This document shows positions 34,880 to 45,767 of a stretch of DNA of 64,000 bases, piece after piece. A program made the translations under genes and the position numbers. Below the pieces are notes generated by a model. It was not told the origin of the DNA and searched no databases. It was given only the letters and a program-made list of their open reading frames with translations. Positions within the stretch are counted from its first letter, which is position 1; the number at the start of each line of letters is the position of its first letter. The stretch lies in contig CM068313.1 of NCBI GenBank assembly GCA_034766995.1, forward strand, positions 10,020,083 to 10,084,082, read 5' to 3'. The stretch comes from Acanthacorydalis orientalis (Eukaryota; Arthropoda; Insecta; Megaloptera; Corydalidae).

Positions 34880-35125
34880 AGAACCACACAAACAGTTTCT
34901 CTGATCAAAGAGATTTTTCTTGTCAAAGAGATTTTGATTGTTTCTTTTCACTTTGAGAGTGATAGCATTGGCATCGAAATACGCATAAGAAACAATAAAC
35001 AACAATCAATAATAATTTATAAATCTTTTTAATCAAATATATTTTTTGTAGTTTGTGGGGTGAAAAAAGAATTAATTTTTTAAATTGAATTTAGCTACAG
35101 TGTGAGAATTACATTGTGACATCTC
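34880..35125. repeat. Family C head-to-head pair, left arm shortened
   Basis: A short reversed arm (CAAGAACCACACAAACAGTT, TCTGATCAAAGAG) is joined to a nearly full forward unit. That unit has TTTGAGAGTGATAGCATTGG, CATCGAAATACGCATAAGAA, ACAATCAATAATAATTTAT, GTAGTTTGTGGGGTGAAAAA and an AATTTAGCTACAGTGTGAG end. Confidence 0.7.
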
Positions 35126-35339
35126 AAAACATTAAAAAAGAAGAATATATTAAAAAAGTGACTTTTTGACTCGAAAAATCAGATCATCGCTTTAAACGTT
35201 TTCCAATGAATTACTTTTTCGTATAACATTTTGGTACTTAATTAACATTTTTCCATTTATTTTTTTTCAAACAACAAAATGACGAAATCATCTGATTAAT
35301 TTGAAATCCTGAAAATTTAAAAACTATAGAAACCACTTT

Positions 35340-35455
35340 CATAAATGAATTAACACGTAAAACATTACAAAATCCACAAAACAACATTTTGTGGTGTTTA
35401 GGGTGTTAATTCATTTGTGAAAGCGAATTAAACCACAGTGCTAAAACACAATTAC
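35340..35455. repeat. Family C short palindromic derivative
   Basis: TTTCATAAATGAATTAACAC, then AAAATCCACAAAACAAC, is immediately followed by its inverted copy ATTTTGTGGTGTTTAGGGTG, then TTAATTCATTTGTGAAAGCG and AACCACAGTG. The inner halves of both units are missing. Confidence 0.65.
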
Positions 35456-35618
35456 GAATTTCGAAATCAGTTTAAAAATTAATTTAATGAAAATGCTAAT
35501 GTTAAAAATTAAACATCGTTTTTTTTTAAAAAAAACAAACTGTTTTTAAAAACAGATTGAAAAATATCACAAGCAAAAATTCATTTACAAAAACAAATAA
35601 TTTTATGAATTACTAAAA

Positions 35619-35622
<4 letters not shown>

Positions 35623-35654
<32 letters not shown>
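35623..35654. repeat. (TA)n microsatellite
   Basis: About 32 bp. A shorter run of 18 bp lies at 35846-35863. Confidence 0.95.
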
Positions 35655-35655
<1 letters not shown>

Positions 35656-35869
35656 CTTTAAATAACAAAAAAAGATTTCTCTTCTTGAAATTAAATATTT
35701 TTTGTCATAATATAAGCAATCAGAGATTTACCTTCAACAAATATTTTCTTTTTTATCTCAAAAAAATTAATTAGTTAATTATGTATTTATTCCGTTCACT
35801 TCCTTGTTTTCAAAAAATACAACAAGATGAATAATTCTTATGTTTTATATATATATATATATAAACATT

Positions 35870-36630
35870 AAAAAATGATTTACTATTCTCATTTTAATTC
35901 TTTCTGAATATAACTTCAAATTAAAAAGAAATAATTAAGACTGATAGCTGGCATTACCTTGAAAACGAACAGAGATTAAATATTTCAAATCTTAAAATTT
36001 TATACTCGCTGTGATACAAGTCGTAGTGAAATGTTAAATTTTCGATTTGTTTCAATATTTTAATATATGAAATCGTTCAAAATCCAGACAGCAACAATTA
36101 TTCAGTAGAAGAGAACGAAATTCCCGGACGACGAAAATAGATTTGACTCAATTAGGGATTGGCATTTCAAATGCTCTTGTTTCGTCCTCAACAATCAATC
36201 TGGTTACAAGAATGTTAGTTCGTCCTATGTACTGTGCTGAATATTCGTATACATGAAACAAAGTGTATTGACGTTATACTGGAAATTAAGGATTGTTTCT
36301 TATTCATAAATTATGGATTTTGCATGCTTGTTTAGACATTTGTTGAATCAATATTGAGATTTTTTCTTATTAATAATTGACTTGTTTGTGTTATGGAAGG
36401 AGAATAAATCAATTAATTACTTACTTATATAATTTAATTTAACATTTTTTTTACAACTAACACATTTCTTAATCTACATTTACGAAATTACTTTTTAAAA
36501 TGTAACCGTCAATACTTTTTATCGTTTATTTACATTTGCAGGTTAAACATGGTATGTACATTGATTTTGTTCTTATTTTTAAATTTATTTGCTTTATCCT
36601 GAGTGCTATTTGTCAAAGAACACTGAATTT
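35870..36630. other. AT-rich stretch with no recognised gene
   Basis: Slightly more mixed composition at 36100-36260 (CCCGGACGACG and a CGTCCTCAACAATCAATCTG stretch), but no frame above 60 codons and no repeat recognised. Confidence 0.4.
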
Positions 36631-36636
36631 GGTATA

Positions 36637-37266
36637 CTAGATGTAAAAATTAATCCGGTATCTTAAAATTGAATCAATCATAACACTATTTAAAATTAAA
36701 ATATTTTCTCGTTATCTTAGTATTTAGAAGTGCCGACCTTAACATTTAAAACCACTACATATCTTGACCAAACTGTTGGGATAACCTAATGAAACAGTAA
36801 TGTACACGATGGTATTCCATACTGTTCGCATTCCAGTTGAAAAAAAATGCTGCCAAATCCACGGGACTGATCGGTTTGGTATTGGCAGAAGGTGTTGTGA
36901 TGTATAAAAGATACAAAAAATGCTAACAGTGGAGAAGGTCTGAAAAATAATTACAACTCAATCGACTCAAAGCCGCCATATTTTTTTTGATAAGGGATTC
37001 GTCAGTTATCCAATAAATGAATTGTTGGTTGGTGATTGGGGTTTTAGGGCATTTTGACAGCTAAGGTCATTAGCGTCCCAACACAAATATAATTTTAAAA
37101 ACACACCTCTTGCGTTCGAATCACCCCTTAATTCGAACGCTAAAGCATGAGTGCCACCAATAAATGGAGAAAAGTTATATAAAATAATGGTGGATATTTT
37201 GAGGATTTATTACATTTTTCGTAAATATACATTTCTTACAAAAAATGTACTGCATTTATTTGTATA

Positions 37267-37268
<2 letters not shown>
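36637..37268 (+). mobile_element. Mariner family A, complete non-autonomous copy 5 with a nested insertion
   Basis: Left inverted repeat: CTAGATGTAAAAATTAATCC. Right inverted repeat, decayed: GTACTGCATTTATTTGTATA. It carries the family leader, the start of the transposase reading rightward (about 36800-36920) and the 3' untranslated region from about 36925. It is longer than its sister copies because of a 137-bp insertion (37020-37156) with a 10-bp duplicated target. A TA array starts directly at its right edge. Confidence 0.85.
37020..37156 (+). mobile_element. Small nested insertion with 10-bp target duplication, family unknown
   Basis: CCAATAAATG occurs on both sides (37010-37019 and 37157-37166). 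Removing the insert and one repeat restores a sequence that aligns with sister mariner copies (GTTATCC..GAGAAAAGTT against GTTACCC..GAGCAAACTT at about 55962). The insert begins AATTGTTGGTTGGTG, contains GGGCATTTTGACAGCTAAGG and TCATTAGCGTCCC, and has a perfect 10-bp hairpin, GCGTTCGAAT (37112-37121) and ATTCGAACGC (37131-37140). It has no clear terminal inverted repeats and no poly-A tail. Confidence 0.7.

Positions 37269-37324
<56 letters not shown>
37268..37324. repeat. (TA)n microsatellite at a mariner edge
   Basis: About 56 bp, starting at the last bases of the right inverted repeat of mariner copy 5. Confidence 0.96.
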
Positions 37325-37328
<4 letters not shown>

Positions 37329-37329
37329 A

Positions 37330-38200
37330 ATAATGGTGCACTGAATAATCTCCTTTTGAATAATATTTTTAGTACATAGAGGCTATCTTCAACATTTTCG
37401 ATAATAAGTATTCTAGATAGGCTATTATTTGGTATTATTTAGTTTTATAGTTTTTTGGAAATTGATTTTTTAAAAACTGTATGAAAAAAAATAGACAAAT
37501 CATTGAATTGCAATCAGAATCAGATGATGGTGTGTCGCGCGTTAAAAACTATTTTCTTCACTGTAATTATTGAGTAAGAACACAAAAATGAGTACTAACA
37601 CACTCTCAAGAGAACAGTAGAGATATGGAAAAAATAAAATGTCTCACAATGAATTTTATTATAAACGATAAAGATTTTAATTCTAACGATACAGTTCCTT
37701 CGGATAATTCATTTGAAAACTTGATAATATGGAAAATGAATTGAAAAAAACATGACATTCCCTTATAAATAAAGACAATATTGAGGTTAGAAAATACGCA
37801 GAAAATTATATTAGATCCTGGATGTCCCTCCATATTTTTTTTAAAAAAAAAGATTTGATACCTAAGACTTAAGTAAATATTTTTTCCAGTTCAAAAAAAA
37901 AAATACTTTTCATACAAACTAATGGAATATAATAGAAATCGTTGTCAAAACTTTTGCGAATAAATACTATGGAATTACCATCATATCTTGATTATTGAAG
38001 TTAATAATTAAGATATGATAAAAATTAGATACACCGAGTTTGAAGAGACTTCACATTTTTTTTTAAGTTGATTTAATTCTCAGATAATAATGAAGTAGTC
38101 AATTTAAAAGAGAGATTTGTCCTAATTCGTAACCTTCTTAATTATATACAAAAGATATACTTTTTATATTCATTCTTTATAAAAATTAAGAAAAAAGCTC
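37330..38200. other. AT-rich stretch with no recognised gene
   Basis: A minus-strand frame at 37606-37833 (75 codons) is Phe/Ile/Ser-rich with no motif. Nothing else is supported. Confidence 0.4.
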
Positions 38201-38204
38201 TCTA

Positions 38205-38350
38205 ATTTGTTTGTACCTTGATGCTTTGAAGATGATAGTATCACTATTGAAATGCATATAAGTAGAAGTCAAAGATAATCAATAATGATTTATTCAACAT
38301 TATTTTATAGAAAAAAATATGGTTTGTAGAATAAAGAAAAGAATTCATTT
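38205..38350 (+). repeat. Family C repeat, forward unit
   Basis: TTGTACCTTGATGCTTTGAA, GATGATAGTATCACTATTGA, AATGCATATAAGTAG, then AATCAATAATGATTTATTC and a TATGGTTTGTAGAATAAAGA block. The terminal CAGTGTC end is lost. Confidence 0.65.
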
Positions 38351-38508
38351 GGGGAAATAGACTCATTTAAACAAATAAATTAACATTCAACAATACAACA
38401 TTTATTAAATAAAAATATGATTAATATTTTTTATTTTATTTTCTGTTACATTTTTTGATAGAACAATTGTGATGTATCTGGTATTAACTCACTCTCTGAA
38501 GTGAATTA

Positions 38509-38514
<6 letters not shown>

Positions 38515-38582
<68 letters not shown>
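38515..38582. repeat. (TA)n microsatellite
   Basis: About 67 bp uninterrupted. Confidence 0.97.
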
Positions 38583-38584
<2 letters not shown>

Positions 38585-38599
38585 ATGGATTCATAAACA

Positions 38600-38900
38600 T
38601 GTGTGTGTCTGTGTGTTCATGTGCGGTGATTTATATTATATCTTTGTAAATATTTGTAACAGCAGGCCTGAAGTTTCCACCTAATCTACCGCCCTGTTGA
38701 CGTAAGTAGAGACAAGGCGACAGGGTACGTTCAGTGGATATTTGCGTGCATATGTGACTGAATATGCATGTCTCATACATAATGTATATGTCGCAAGGGT
38801 ACAAAGTTAGTCTACATACAAATACACACACGTCACAAACGTTATACGGTGTAAACACTTGTCCCTTTAGGGCAATAGTGTCGGTGACTTTTTGATCACA
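38600..38900. other. More mixed-composition stretch, no gene recognised
   Basis: It contains GCAGGCCTGAAG, GACAAGGCGACAGGGTACGT and CACACACGTCACAAACG. The 75-codon minus-strand frame at 38631-38858 matches nothing I know. Confidence 0.3.
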
Positions 38901-38972
38901 GTATGTTTATATTTAATGGAAATATAACTCGAACTCGAACATGTCTGACACAATACAACAAAGAGCGTATCC

Positions 38973-39041
<69 letters not shown>

Positions 39042-39047
39042 TGTGTG
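38973..39047. repeat. (TA)n microsatellite with (GT)n tail
   Basis: TA with one CA interruption at about 38989, ending in GTGTGTGTG. Confidence 0.95.
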
Positions 39048-39754
39048 CATTTGTGTACAGTGCAGTTCCTTTGAATTGTATTGTTATTGCATTGTACAGA
39101 CAATAACGAAAGCACACGTTCAATGCAAAATTTCTTTTAGACATTTTTGTTTGTATTGTTTATGTCTAGTTGAAAATTTATAAACTGTTCGGAAGTTGAA
39201 AAACGTCAAAGCAGTACAACATGGCATTGATTTTTGAATGGAGCTTTGTGTACTTTTTCAAAAGACATTTTCGGAATAGAACGTTTTAGTCAACGTACAT
39301 GCATTAACTATTAGGTGTTCTGTTAGTGTGTTGTGTACACATCAGTTATGTAAAGAATAGTAAACGAAGTTATAATCTCACACTACCGAACTCTGAAAAT
39401 GAATGATCGATTCCTTAAATATATGTAATATTCTGTTAAAAATATGAACATATATCTAAATTCTCGAGTTATATTATTGAGTGTATATTTTTTTATAACA
39501 GACTCTTCGTGATTTATTATGTGATGTACTGGAATTCAATTTATAGTTTTTATTGAGATTTATAGTTTTTATTTTAGAAATATAATATACTAAGTCAGTA
39601 AATTACTGTCATGTTAAAATATGAAAGTACTAAATTCAAAATTGTTTTATTTTCTGTTCTCTAAGTGTAACAATGGATTTTATATTGATATATGGAAAAA
39701 ATGATTAATATCCTCTTAACTTTCTATAAAATAAATAAAGAATCTGTTTATGAG

Positions 39755-39757
<3 letters not shown>

Positions 39758-39800
<43 letters not shown>
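39758..39800. repeat. (AT)n microsatellite
   Basis: About 43 bp. GAGGTACATATATA at its start is also found at the next array (40012), so the two share a short 5' flank. Confidence 0.95.
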
Positions 39801-39805
<5 letters not shown>

Positions 39806-40015
39806 TATTCTCATTCTATTTGAAGTTTTTCGGGGATAAAGACCAGAGTTTCTATTTTATAAAACTAAAATGTTTTTTTCTTGTTTTTGTTGTTTTTGAT
39901 CACGAAAATAATACAATTATTGTTTATCTCAGCAATAAATTAAGGTTTCCTCTATAAATTCCTTTCAATTCTCTCTTCTATAGAATAAATAAATGTGAAT
40001 TGCAATATTTTAGAG

Positions 40016-40018
<3 letters not shown>

Positions 40019-40066
<48 letters not shown>

Positions 40067-40071
40067 CATAA
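40019..40071. repeat. (TA)n microsatellite
   Basis: About 42 bp plus CATATACATA. Flanked on the left by GAGGTACA, as at 39752. Confidence 0.95.
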
Positions 40072-40083
40072 GTTTGCTCAAGA

Positions 40084-40302
40084 ATGAAATCCGGAGTTTC
40101 TGGAACATTTTTCACAAAAATAAATTATTTATTATTCTTTAGATTATTAACCTGGTGGTTGATATCTTATAAATTCCATTTGACTCCTAAAGTACTTGCC
40201 ATTTTTGAAAAACATTTATTTTTACTTGTTGCTAAAAAATGTGGCTCATATTTTTTTCATTTTTATATATTTTTATTTTTAGAAATCACAAAACACTTTT
40301 AA
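40084..40302 (+). other. Unrecognised 72-codon frame
   Basis: ATG-started and Phe/Leu/Lys-rich, with hydrophobic stretches at residues 13-25 and 56-68. No ortholog comes to mind, and composition alone explains the hydrophobicity. Probably a chance frame. Confidence 0.15.
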
Positions 40303-40559
40303 TCATAAAAATACACCTTATCAATAAGATTTTATTTTAATAATAAAATTTTATTACATAACTTAACATATAAAGTTTTATATATCAGAATTTAGAAGCA
40401 AAGAAGAGTAATATAGGGGTTAAGTTATTGTTTAGTAGCCAATAGTTCATGCTTCTAGTATTATACATCAGTATTTAAAGGTCAATATGCAATAAACAAG
40501 TACTTAAAGGTCAAGTTTGAAAGTCATAAACTATTTATTTATTAGAAATAAATTATTTA

Positions 40560-40625
40560 CTGAATAAATAAATAAACATAGAATAAACATAGAAATAAAT
40601 AAACATAAATAAGAATAGAAATATA
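40560..40625. repeat. Short minisatellite of the AATAAACATAG type
   Basis: Imperfect units AATAAATAAACATAG, AATAAACATAG, AAATAAATAAACAT and AAATAAGAATAG occur in a row. Confidence 0.6.
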
Positions 40626-40633
40626 CATCTGAT

Positions 40634-40637
<4 letters not shown>

Positions 40638-40700
<63 letters not shown>

Positions 40701-40702
40701 TT
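40638..40702. repeat. (TA)n(TG)n compound microsatellite
   Basis: About 50 bp of TA, then seven TG units. Confidence 0.96.
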
Positions 40703-40775
40703 GTGTGTTTATATATCTGTTAATTCAATTTGAAAGCTTGTTCGTTTCATTAAAAAACTTTATGACCTTTTTTAA

Positions 40776-40778
<3 letters not shown>

Positions 40779-40840
<62 letters not shown>
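40779..40840. repeat. (TA)n microsatellite
   Basis: About 52 bp followed by TGTATGTATG. Confidence 0.96.
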
Positions 40841-41109
40841 ATTTAAAAGCACTTTAAAAAAATTGATTGAAATGATGAAATTTATCAATTTTATAAGTAC
40901 ATGCTTGAGTAGTAAAGATTAATTTAAAAGTTCCATTGAAAATTACACGCTATCTCAATATAAACGAAACTCCCGAAAAAAAAATATAAAGTCGTTTCTT
41001 CTTTCATAAAGTATTTTCTCTCATTTAGGGGAAATGAAAACGCAGCGATAAATTAATTGAATACATCCAGCACACTCGAAGGATATCCGTGAATATGGAA
41101 CCAAAACGA

Positions 41110-41600
41110 GCATCTTTATTTTCTTGTTACAATTACATATCGTTTGTTTCGAACACATGACATTCCCTATGGAAAATAAGCGTCGAGTCGCTCGGCTGCC
41201 CTTTCATAATCGATATACGAATATTTGCCGCGTTAGCATTCTGATAAATGATATTTGACCGTTCGATAAAATAATAAATCGTACGGTTTTTTTCGTATAC
41301 GTGTGTGAGGAAGTGTGTGTGTGTGTGTGTACGGGAGAGCTTTCTCTAACATTCACGTTGATTTGATTGAAGCCATATCTGCCGAGCGAAATTTCATCGA
41401 ACCGTATGCGTAACGCCGTTTGATGAAATACGCGTCTATTTCGGCGACGACGACGCCCGGCGTCGGTGCGTTTTCGTCTTCGTGTTCTTAATTTCGCCGT
41501 ACCTGAAGAAAGACTGCTCTCAAAGGAATGATATTTAATTTACTGCCTTTGATGTTTTGTACTTTTGCGCGCATTTTCAATTTAGTTAAAAATATTTTCA
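41110..41600. other. GC-richer island with CG-rich core
   Basis: The core at 41440-41475 is CGGCGACGACGACGCCCGGC then GTCGGTGCG. It includes the 15-bp near-palindrome CGACGCC-C-GGCGTCG (41451-41465). A ten-unit (GT) run lies at 41312-41331. No frame crosses the island. It is a candidate regulatory element or untranslated exon. Confidence 0.35.
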
Positions 41601-41655
41601 TCTTATAGGAAATTGCACAGAATTATAAACAAAACGTAACTATTAAACGTTCCGG

Positions 41656-41682
41656 GCACACACACACACACGCGCGCGCGCC
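41656..41682. repeat. (CA)n(CG)n alternating purine-pyrimidine tract
   Basis: About 26 bp of strict alternation: CA units then five CG units. It is unusual in so AT-rich a region, and such sequence can adopt Z-DNA. Confidence 0.9.
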
Positions 41683-41932
41683 CATATCTTGGAGTGGTAT
41701 TATTAATTAATTTTGTCGTTTGAAGATTTTTTAAATTTAATACATACACAGAAAGATATATATGTAAAATATGATGCAGGCAGATTTATTAAAAGACGAA
41801 CTTTTTTTTAACCAGAAAATGATATTTTTATTTTAGGTTATTATGAAATTAGCATACTGTCGACATTGAAATTAAAATTAGTACATAAAATTTAGTTAAA
41901 GAGTAATTGAACAATATGAATAGATTTTTTAA

Positions 41933-42690
41933 TACGAGGAGTGATCGAAAAGTATGATAAATGGTCGAGTAATTTTTTTTATTGAGTTAAAATATAAATT
42001 ACAATTAGCCTCCTTCAAAATATTCCATCTCACTTGCCACAAACTTATTCCAACGTTATTGCCTCTTTTCAAAACAATATTGGAAGTCATTCCTCGTGAG
42101 TGTCTTTCATTACGCTGTCGCGAATTCTTTGATCTCTGGAATTATCTGAAAACTCTTCCCTTTCGTTAACATGTTCATTTTGGTGAAGAGATGGAAGTCG
42201 CATGGAGCCTTTTGTCGATAAAAATTTCTGCATTGGAAGCGATATGTGGCAGAGAGCGTTATCATGGCAAAGGATGAAACAGTTTGTCCATTTTTCTGAT
42301 ATTTTTCTACGTATATAATCGTAAAAATTGAAATACACCCTTATAGTGTTCAGAGTTCACTGTTGTGCTCTTAAGTAAAAACCCTGTTCGCATAAATTCC
42401 TTCCAGATTGAAAAAAACAATCAACATCATCTTGATGTTGAATCTCAATTAGAAAGCTTTTTTCACACTGGCCGAGCAGGGTAATTTCCAATAAAACTTT
42501 GAAACTTAATCTCAGGATCATAAATGTACATCCAAGATTCATCTTGAGTTATAACACTTCTCAAAAAGTTTGAATCTAAAGCGACACGATCACGGAACTC
42601 AAATGAAATTGACAAAATCTCTTCCTTTTGTTCGGATGTCAAAACGAGTGGACCGATTTCTGCACTCCCTAACTTCATGTTTCAATTCAA
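41933..42690 (-). mobile_element. Mos1-related mariner copy, 5'-truncated
   Basis: The left edge TACGAGGAGTGATCGAAAAG (41933-41952) is a mariner-type terminal repeat that follows the transposase C-terminus. The right (5') end is missing: recognisable coding sequence stops at about 42680, 85 bp before another mariner-derived element begins at 42767. Confidence 0.8.
41965..42680 (-). pseudogene. Mariner (Transposase_1 type) pseudogene
   Basis: In order on the minus strand: LTSEQKEEILSISFEFRDRV, FLRSVITQDESWMYIYDPEI (first catalytic Asp in the ITGDESW-like motif) and KFQSFIGN. After a frame change come YIRRKISEKWTNCFIL, CHDNALCHISL (second Asp, canonical HHDNAPAHTSL) and MQKFL. Then there is a gap where the SPDLAPxDFFLF motif with the third Asp should be. 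The C-terminus follows as GISLWQVRWNILKE (canonical WxxRWxxCxxxxGxYFEG). About 240 of the usual 340-350 residues are represented, with several frameshifts. Confidence 0.85.
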
Positions 42691-42766
42691 TGATCTATCA
42701 TTTATCTCCCGAGATTTCTAAGCCCGAAATAAAAAAAACTACTAAATTTTACAGTTTTAAAAACTA

Positions 42767-43029
42767 TTAGGTCGGTAGAAAAATAATTACGGTTTATGGT
42801 CTTTATATTCATATACATTTTTTTCTTTTCTGATTTTCCTAACAACCACCATTGTATCCTATTTGAAGCAAAATTAATAATGAAATCAAAGTCGATGTTA
42901 CCAAAATACAGATAGGAAAATGCACTTTAAAATGATATTAACACGGACACGATGAAATATAAATTTCATTGAAAAATTTAAGTTCAGAATTCAGAAAACT
43001 AAACTGCAATTAATTTCCTACCAATCTAA
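42767..43029 (-). mobile_element. Mariner family B miniature element B3, complete
   Basis: A 263-bp element. Left repeat: TTAGGTCGGTAGAAAAATAA then TTACGGTTT. Right repeat, complement: TTAGATTGGTAGGAAATTAA then TTGCAGTTT. These are the best family B ends in the window and close to the Hsmar1 type. Inside are the family leader (minus strand) and the short core CAATGGTGGTT, which in the copy at 58255 lies within the first helix-turn-helix. Almost all the coding region has therefore been deleted. Confidence 0.85.
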
Positions 43030-43690
43030 TCCATTTAAAAAATTATATTTTTTTTTGCTTGTATTTTTAAATGTAATTCTTTTTCTTAATAAAAATTACA
43101 GCGTTTAGTGTTTGAATTTTAATTAATTTAGTACACAAAAAGTCAAAGTTCAAAAATAAAAAAAAATGGAATGTTATACAAACACTTTTCAGCTTTGTAA
43201 AACTAGCAGTGAAGGCAAAATATAGTCAATTAAAATAAAGTATGAAATTATGTTTTTGTATTATGATTCTAAATTGAAGATACCATAAAATAGCATGAAA
43301 ACAAACTTGCTTTTAAAAATTTTACAATTAATTTTCGGACGTCTCTATTCACTCTCTGAATTGACCTGATTTTCATATAACTGTCTATTAGTTTTAATAC
43401 TTTTTGTTATTATAGCTGTGTATTATTTACTAAAGAAAAAAATATTTTTAACAATTATACAAAAAAATTGAATAAAATTACAAATAGTACCTTCATTTAA
43501 CTAACAAATAGACCTGTGAAGTGCTTTAAGATATTAAAAAAATATATAAAAATTTAAATCAAATATTATTTGAAGAATATATTAAAATATTGATCGATAC
43601 AAACGTTTTAATATCTTATAAAAAAATGGTTAATAAATTAAAAATATATAATCTTTTTTTAAAGAAATATTTATTTTATTTACATTTGAG
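43030..43690. other. AT-rich stretch, nothing recognised
   Basis: Low-complexity AT DNA with no frame above 60 codons. Confidence 0.4.
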
Positions 43691-43699
43691 ATTATTTGA

Positions 43700-43940
43700 C
43701 AGTCTGTCCTTCACTACTAGTTTCTGCACGCGTGTCATCTTCAGATAGATTTTAAAGACTCTAGAGAATTTCTAAGATGTTGAAGACTCTAATATGTTAA
43801 TGTAGATGTTTAATACAATATGGAGTCTTTAAAATCTACCTGAAAATGACACACGTGCTGAAATAATAGTGACGAATAAGGTGATTTAAAAAAATTAAGA
43901 CAATCAGGACCATCAATGTATCAATGGATCACAGGCATAC
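43700..43940. repeat. Family D fold-back repeat, copy 3 (clearest)
   Basis: The left arm at 43712-43762 (CACTACTAGTTTCTGCACGC, GTGTCATCTTCAGATAGATT, TTAAAGACTC) is complementary to the right arm at 43821-43872 (GAGTCTTTAAAATCTACCTG, AAAATGACACACGTGCTGAA, ATAATAGTG), with a 60-bp loop. About 45 of 51 positions pair. The downstream GGATCACAGGCATA flank is shared with copy 2. Confidence 0.7.
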
Positions 43941-43999
43941 AAATGAACAACTATATTTTAAAAAAAATATTTTTTTAAATTATATATATAATATATATA

Positions 44000-44670
44000 T
44001 TTGGAAATTATATATATTTTTATTATATTAATAAATTCAAATAAAATATGTTTACAAACAAAAATTATGTATGTTCATTAAAATAATTGAATGAAATTAA
44101 AATAAAACAATTCAAATAAAATTAATATTGATGTTAATATTTATCAGAATTTTAATTATGATATTCATATGATTTTTCTAAAAAATATATTGCTGTATAA
44201 TTATGTTTAATTAATTAAGTTTATTTATATATTTTAAACATTTTTCAGTACATAATTATTTGATAAATATTTATTATTGATTTTATTTTTAAATCCATTT
44301 GAAAATTTAGATGATTGATTTTTTATTTAAATTAGATTAGATGTTTATGAATTTCGATAGACATTTTTGAGTGTCCTTTGTACACATTTCGATGGTGATG
44401 CTATTATAGTCACATTATTATAGTGTAGAAAAATTTAAAAAATCTTTTATGGAAAAAATATTTCAGTTTAGTTCATTTCTTTGCGAAAATTGAAACGAGT
44501 TTTCTTTACAATAGAACAGTCTTTTTAATAAGATGAAATTTTCAATTATAATTATAATAGTCTGAAGTTATTTATTGATTTTATTCATATAATTCCGTTT
44601 TAAAACCGGAATATTTTCTAAAATCCACTGATTAATGTTTTGTAATAAGGTGTAGAGTATTTAACTGGAT
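44000..44670. other. AT-rich stretch, nothing recognised apart from a possible family C end
   Basis: A family C-like reversed fragment (CACATTTCGATGGTGATGCT then ATTATAGTCAC) lies at about 44383-44415. The rest is plain AT-rich sequence. Confidence 0.35.
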
Positions 44671-44689
44671 TAATAGGTTGAAACCTTCT

Positions 44690-44978
44690 GTATGTATCTC
44701 ATATGTTCTACGAACCGCACACAGGACATAACTAATCGAAAAACATACCAAATGACGCTCACATCACCTATGCACAAAACCCATCCATTGTTGTTTGTCG
44801 TGTCAAATAGACGAATGCCGCTCCCGCCACATACAGCGACTATGTAAACATGAAAATTTTCGGTCTTGTGCTTCAATCCAATTATCCGTTCGTGGAGTAA
44901 TTAAACGTGCGGGGGCGACCGGCTCGTATGGTGTGAGTATGAAGGGATTAAGTATATGCGTGTGTATGTGTGTGAATG

Positions 44979-45037
<59 letters not shown>

Positions 45038-45200
45038 CCCCTAGTAACCCAACGCATAGAGCCGTATGTGTACTGTTAGACTCACAGATCTGAGGTTAAT
45101 TATAAAATTCATTAACAGCCATGGAAACCGCGACACTACCCACAATTAACATTCTGTGTGCTGGTAATGCTATGGCGTCGTTAAGAAAAATTAACCGATA
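44690..45200. other. GC-richer island interrupted by a TA array
   Basis: It includes GCCGCTCCCGCCACATACAG, GTGCGGGGGCGACCGGCTCG and, after the array, GACACTACCCACAATTAAC. Short frames here (68-94 codons) conflict with each other and match nothing recognised. Confidence 0.35.
44983..45034. repeat. (TA)n microsatellite
   Basis: About 50 bp, preceded by GTGTGTATGTGTGTGAATGC. Confidence 0.96.
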
Positions 45201-45336
45201 AATTAATTGTCATATCGACCGTTCATTTGTACAAACGGATAATTTATTTCAACAACGTTCGTTTATTAAAACTTGTAATCACGTTCTTTATTTCAATTTT
45301 AATTATTCCGTTTTTGTACCATTCATTCATACTCAT

Positions 45337-45350
45337 ATTATATATATATA

Positions 45351-45390
<40 letters not shown>

Positions 45391-45411
45391 TGTATGTATG
45401 TATGTATGTAT
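45337..45411. repeat. (TA)n(TGTA)n compound microsatellite at the 5' break of a retrotransposon
   Basis: TA run with one TTTA interruption, then five TGTA units leading directly into the RTE-like fragment. Confidence 0.93.
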
Positions 45412-45767
45412 AACGAAGTATGAAACGATGCATGTTGGGAATAACAAGAATAGATAGAAAGAGAATAGAATGGATACGAAAACAAACAGGAGTCACAGAT
45501 ATAATAAGAAGAGTAAAGAGTCCGAAATGGAAATGGGCGGGACATATCGCAAGAAGGGAGGACAACCGATGGACAAGAGAAATTATTGACTGGGAACCAA
45601 GGAATATGAAAAAACCCAGAAAGAGACAAATGAACAGATGGGATAAGGATATTAAAAACTTTCTTGGAAAACTGTGAAAAAGAGAGGCACTGAATCGAAC
45701 AAAATGGAAAATCATGGAAGAGGCCTTTATCCAGCAGTGGATTAACAGGGGCTGAAGATGATGATGA

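Noticed and set aside
37112..37140. GTTCGAATC-like word suggesting a tRNA T-loop
   Set aside because: It belongs to a simple 10-pair hairpin. No acceptor, D or anticodon stems are found around it, so it is not a tRNA.
45338..45715. Two minus-strand frames of 91 and 125 codons
   Set aside because: They are antisense to the RTE-like reverse-transcriptase C-terminus, and their ends are array translation.
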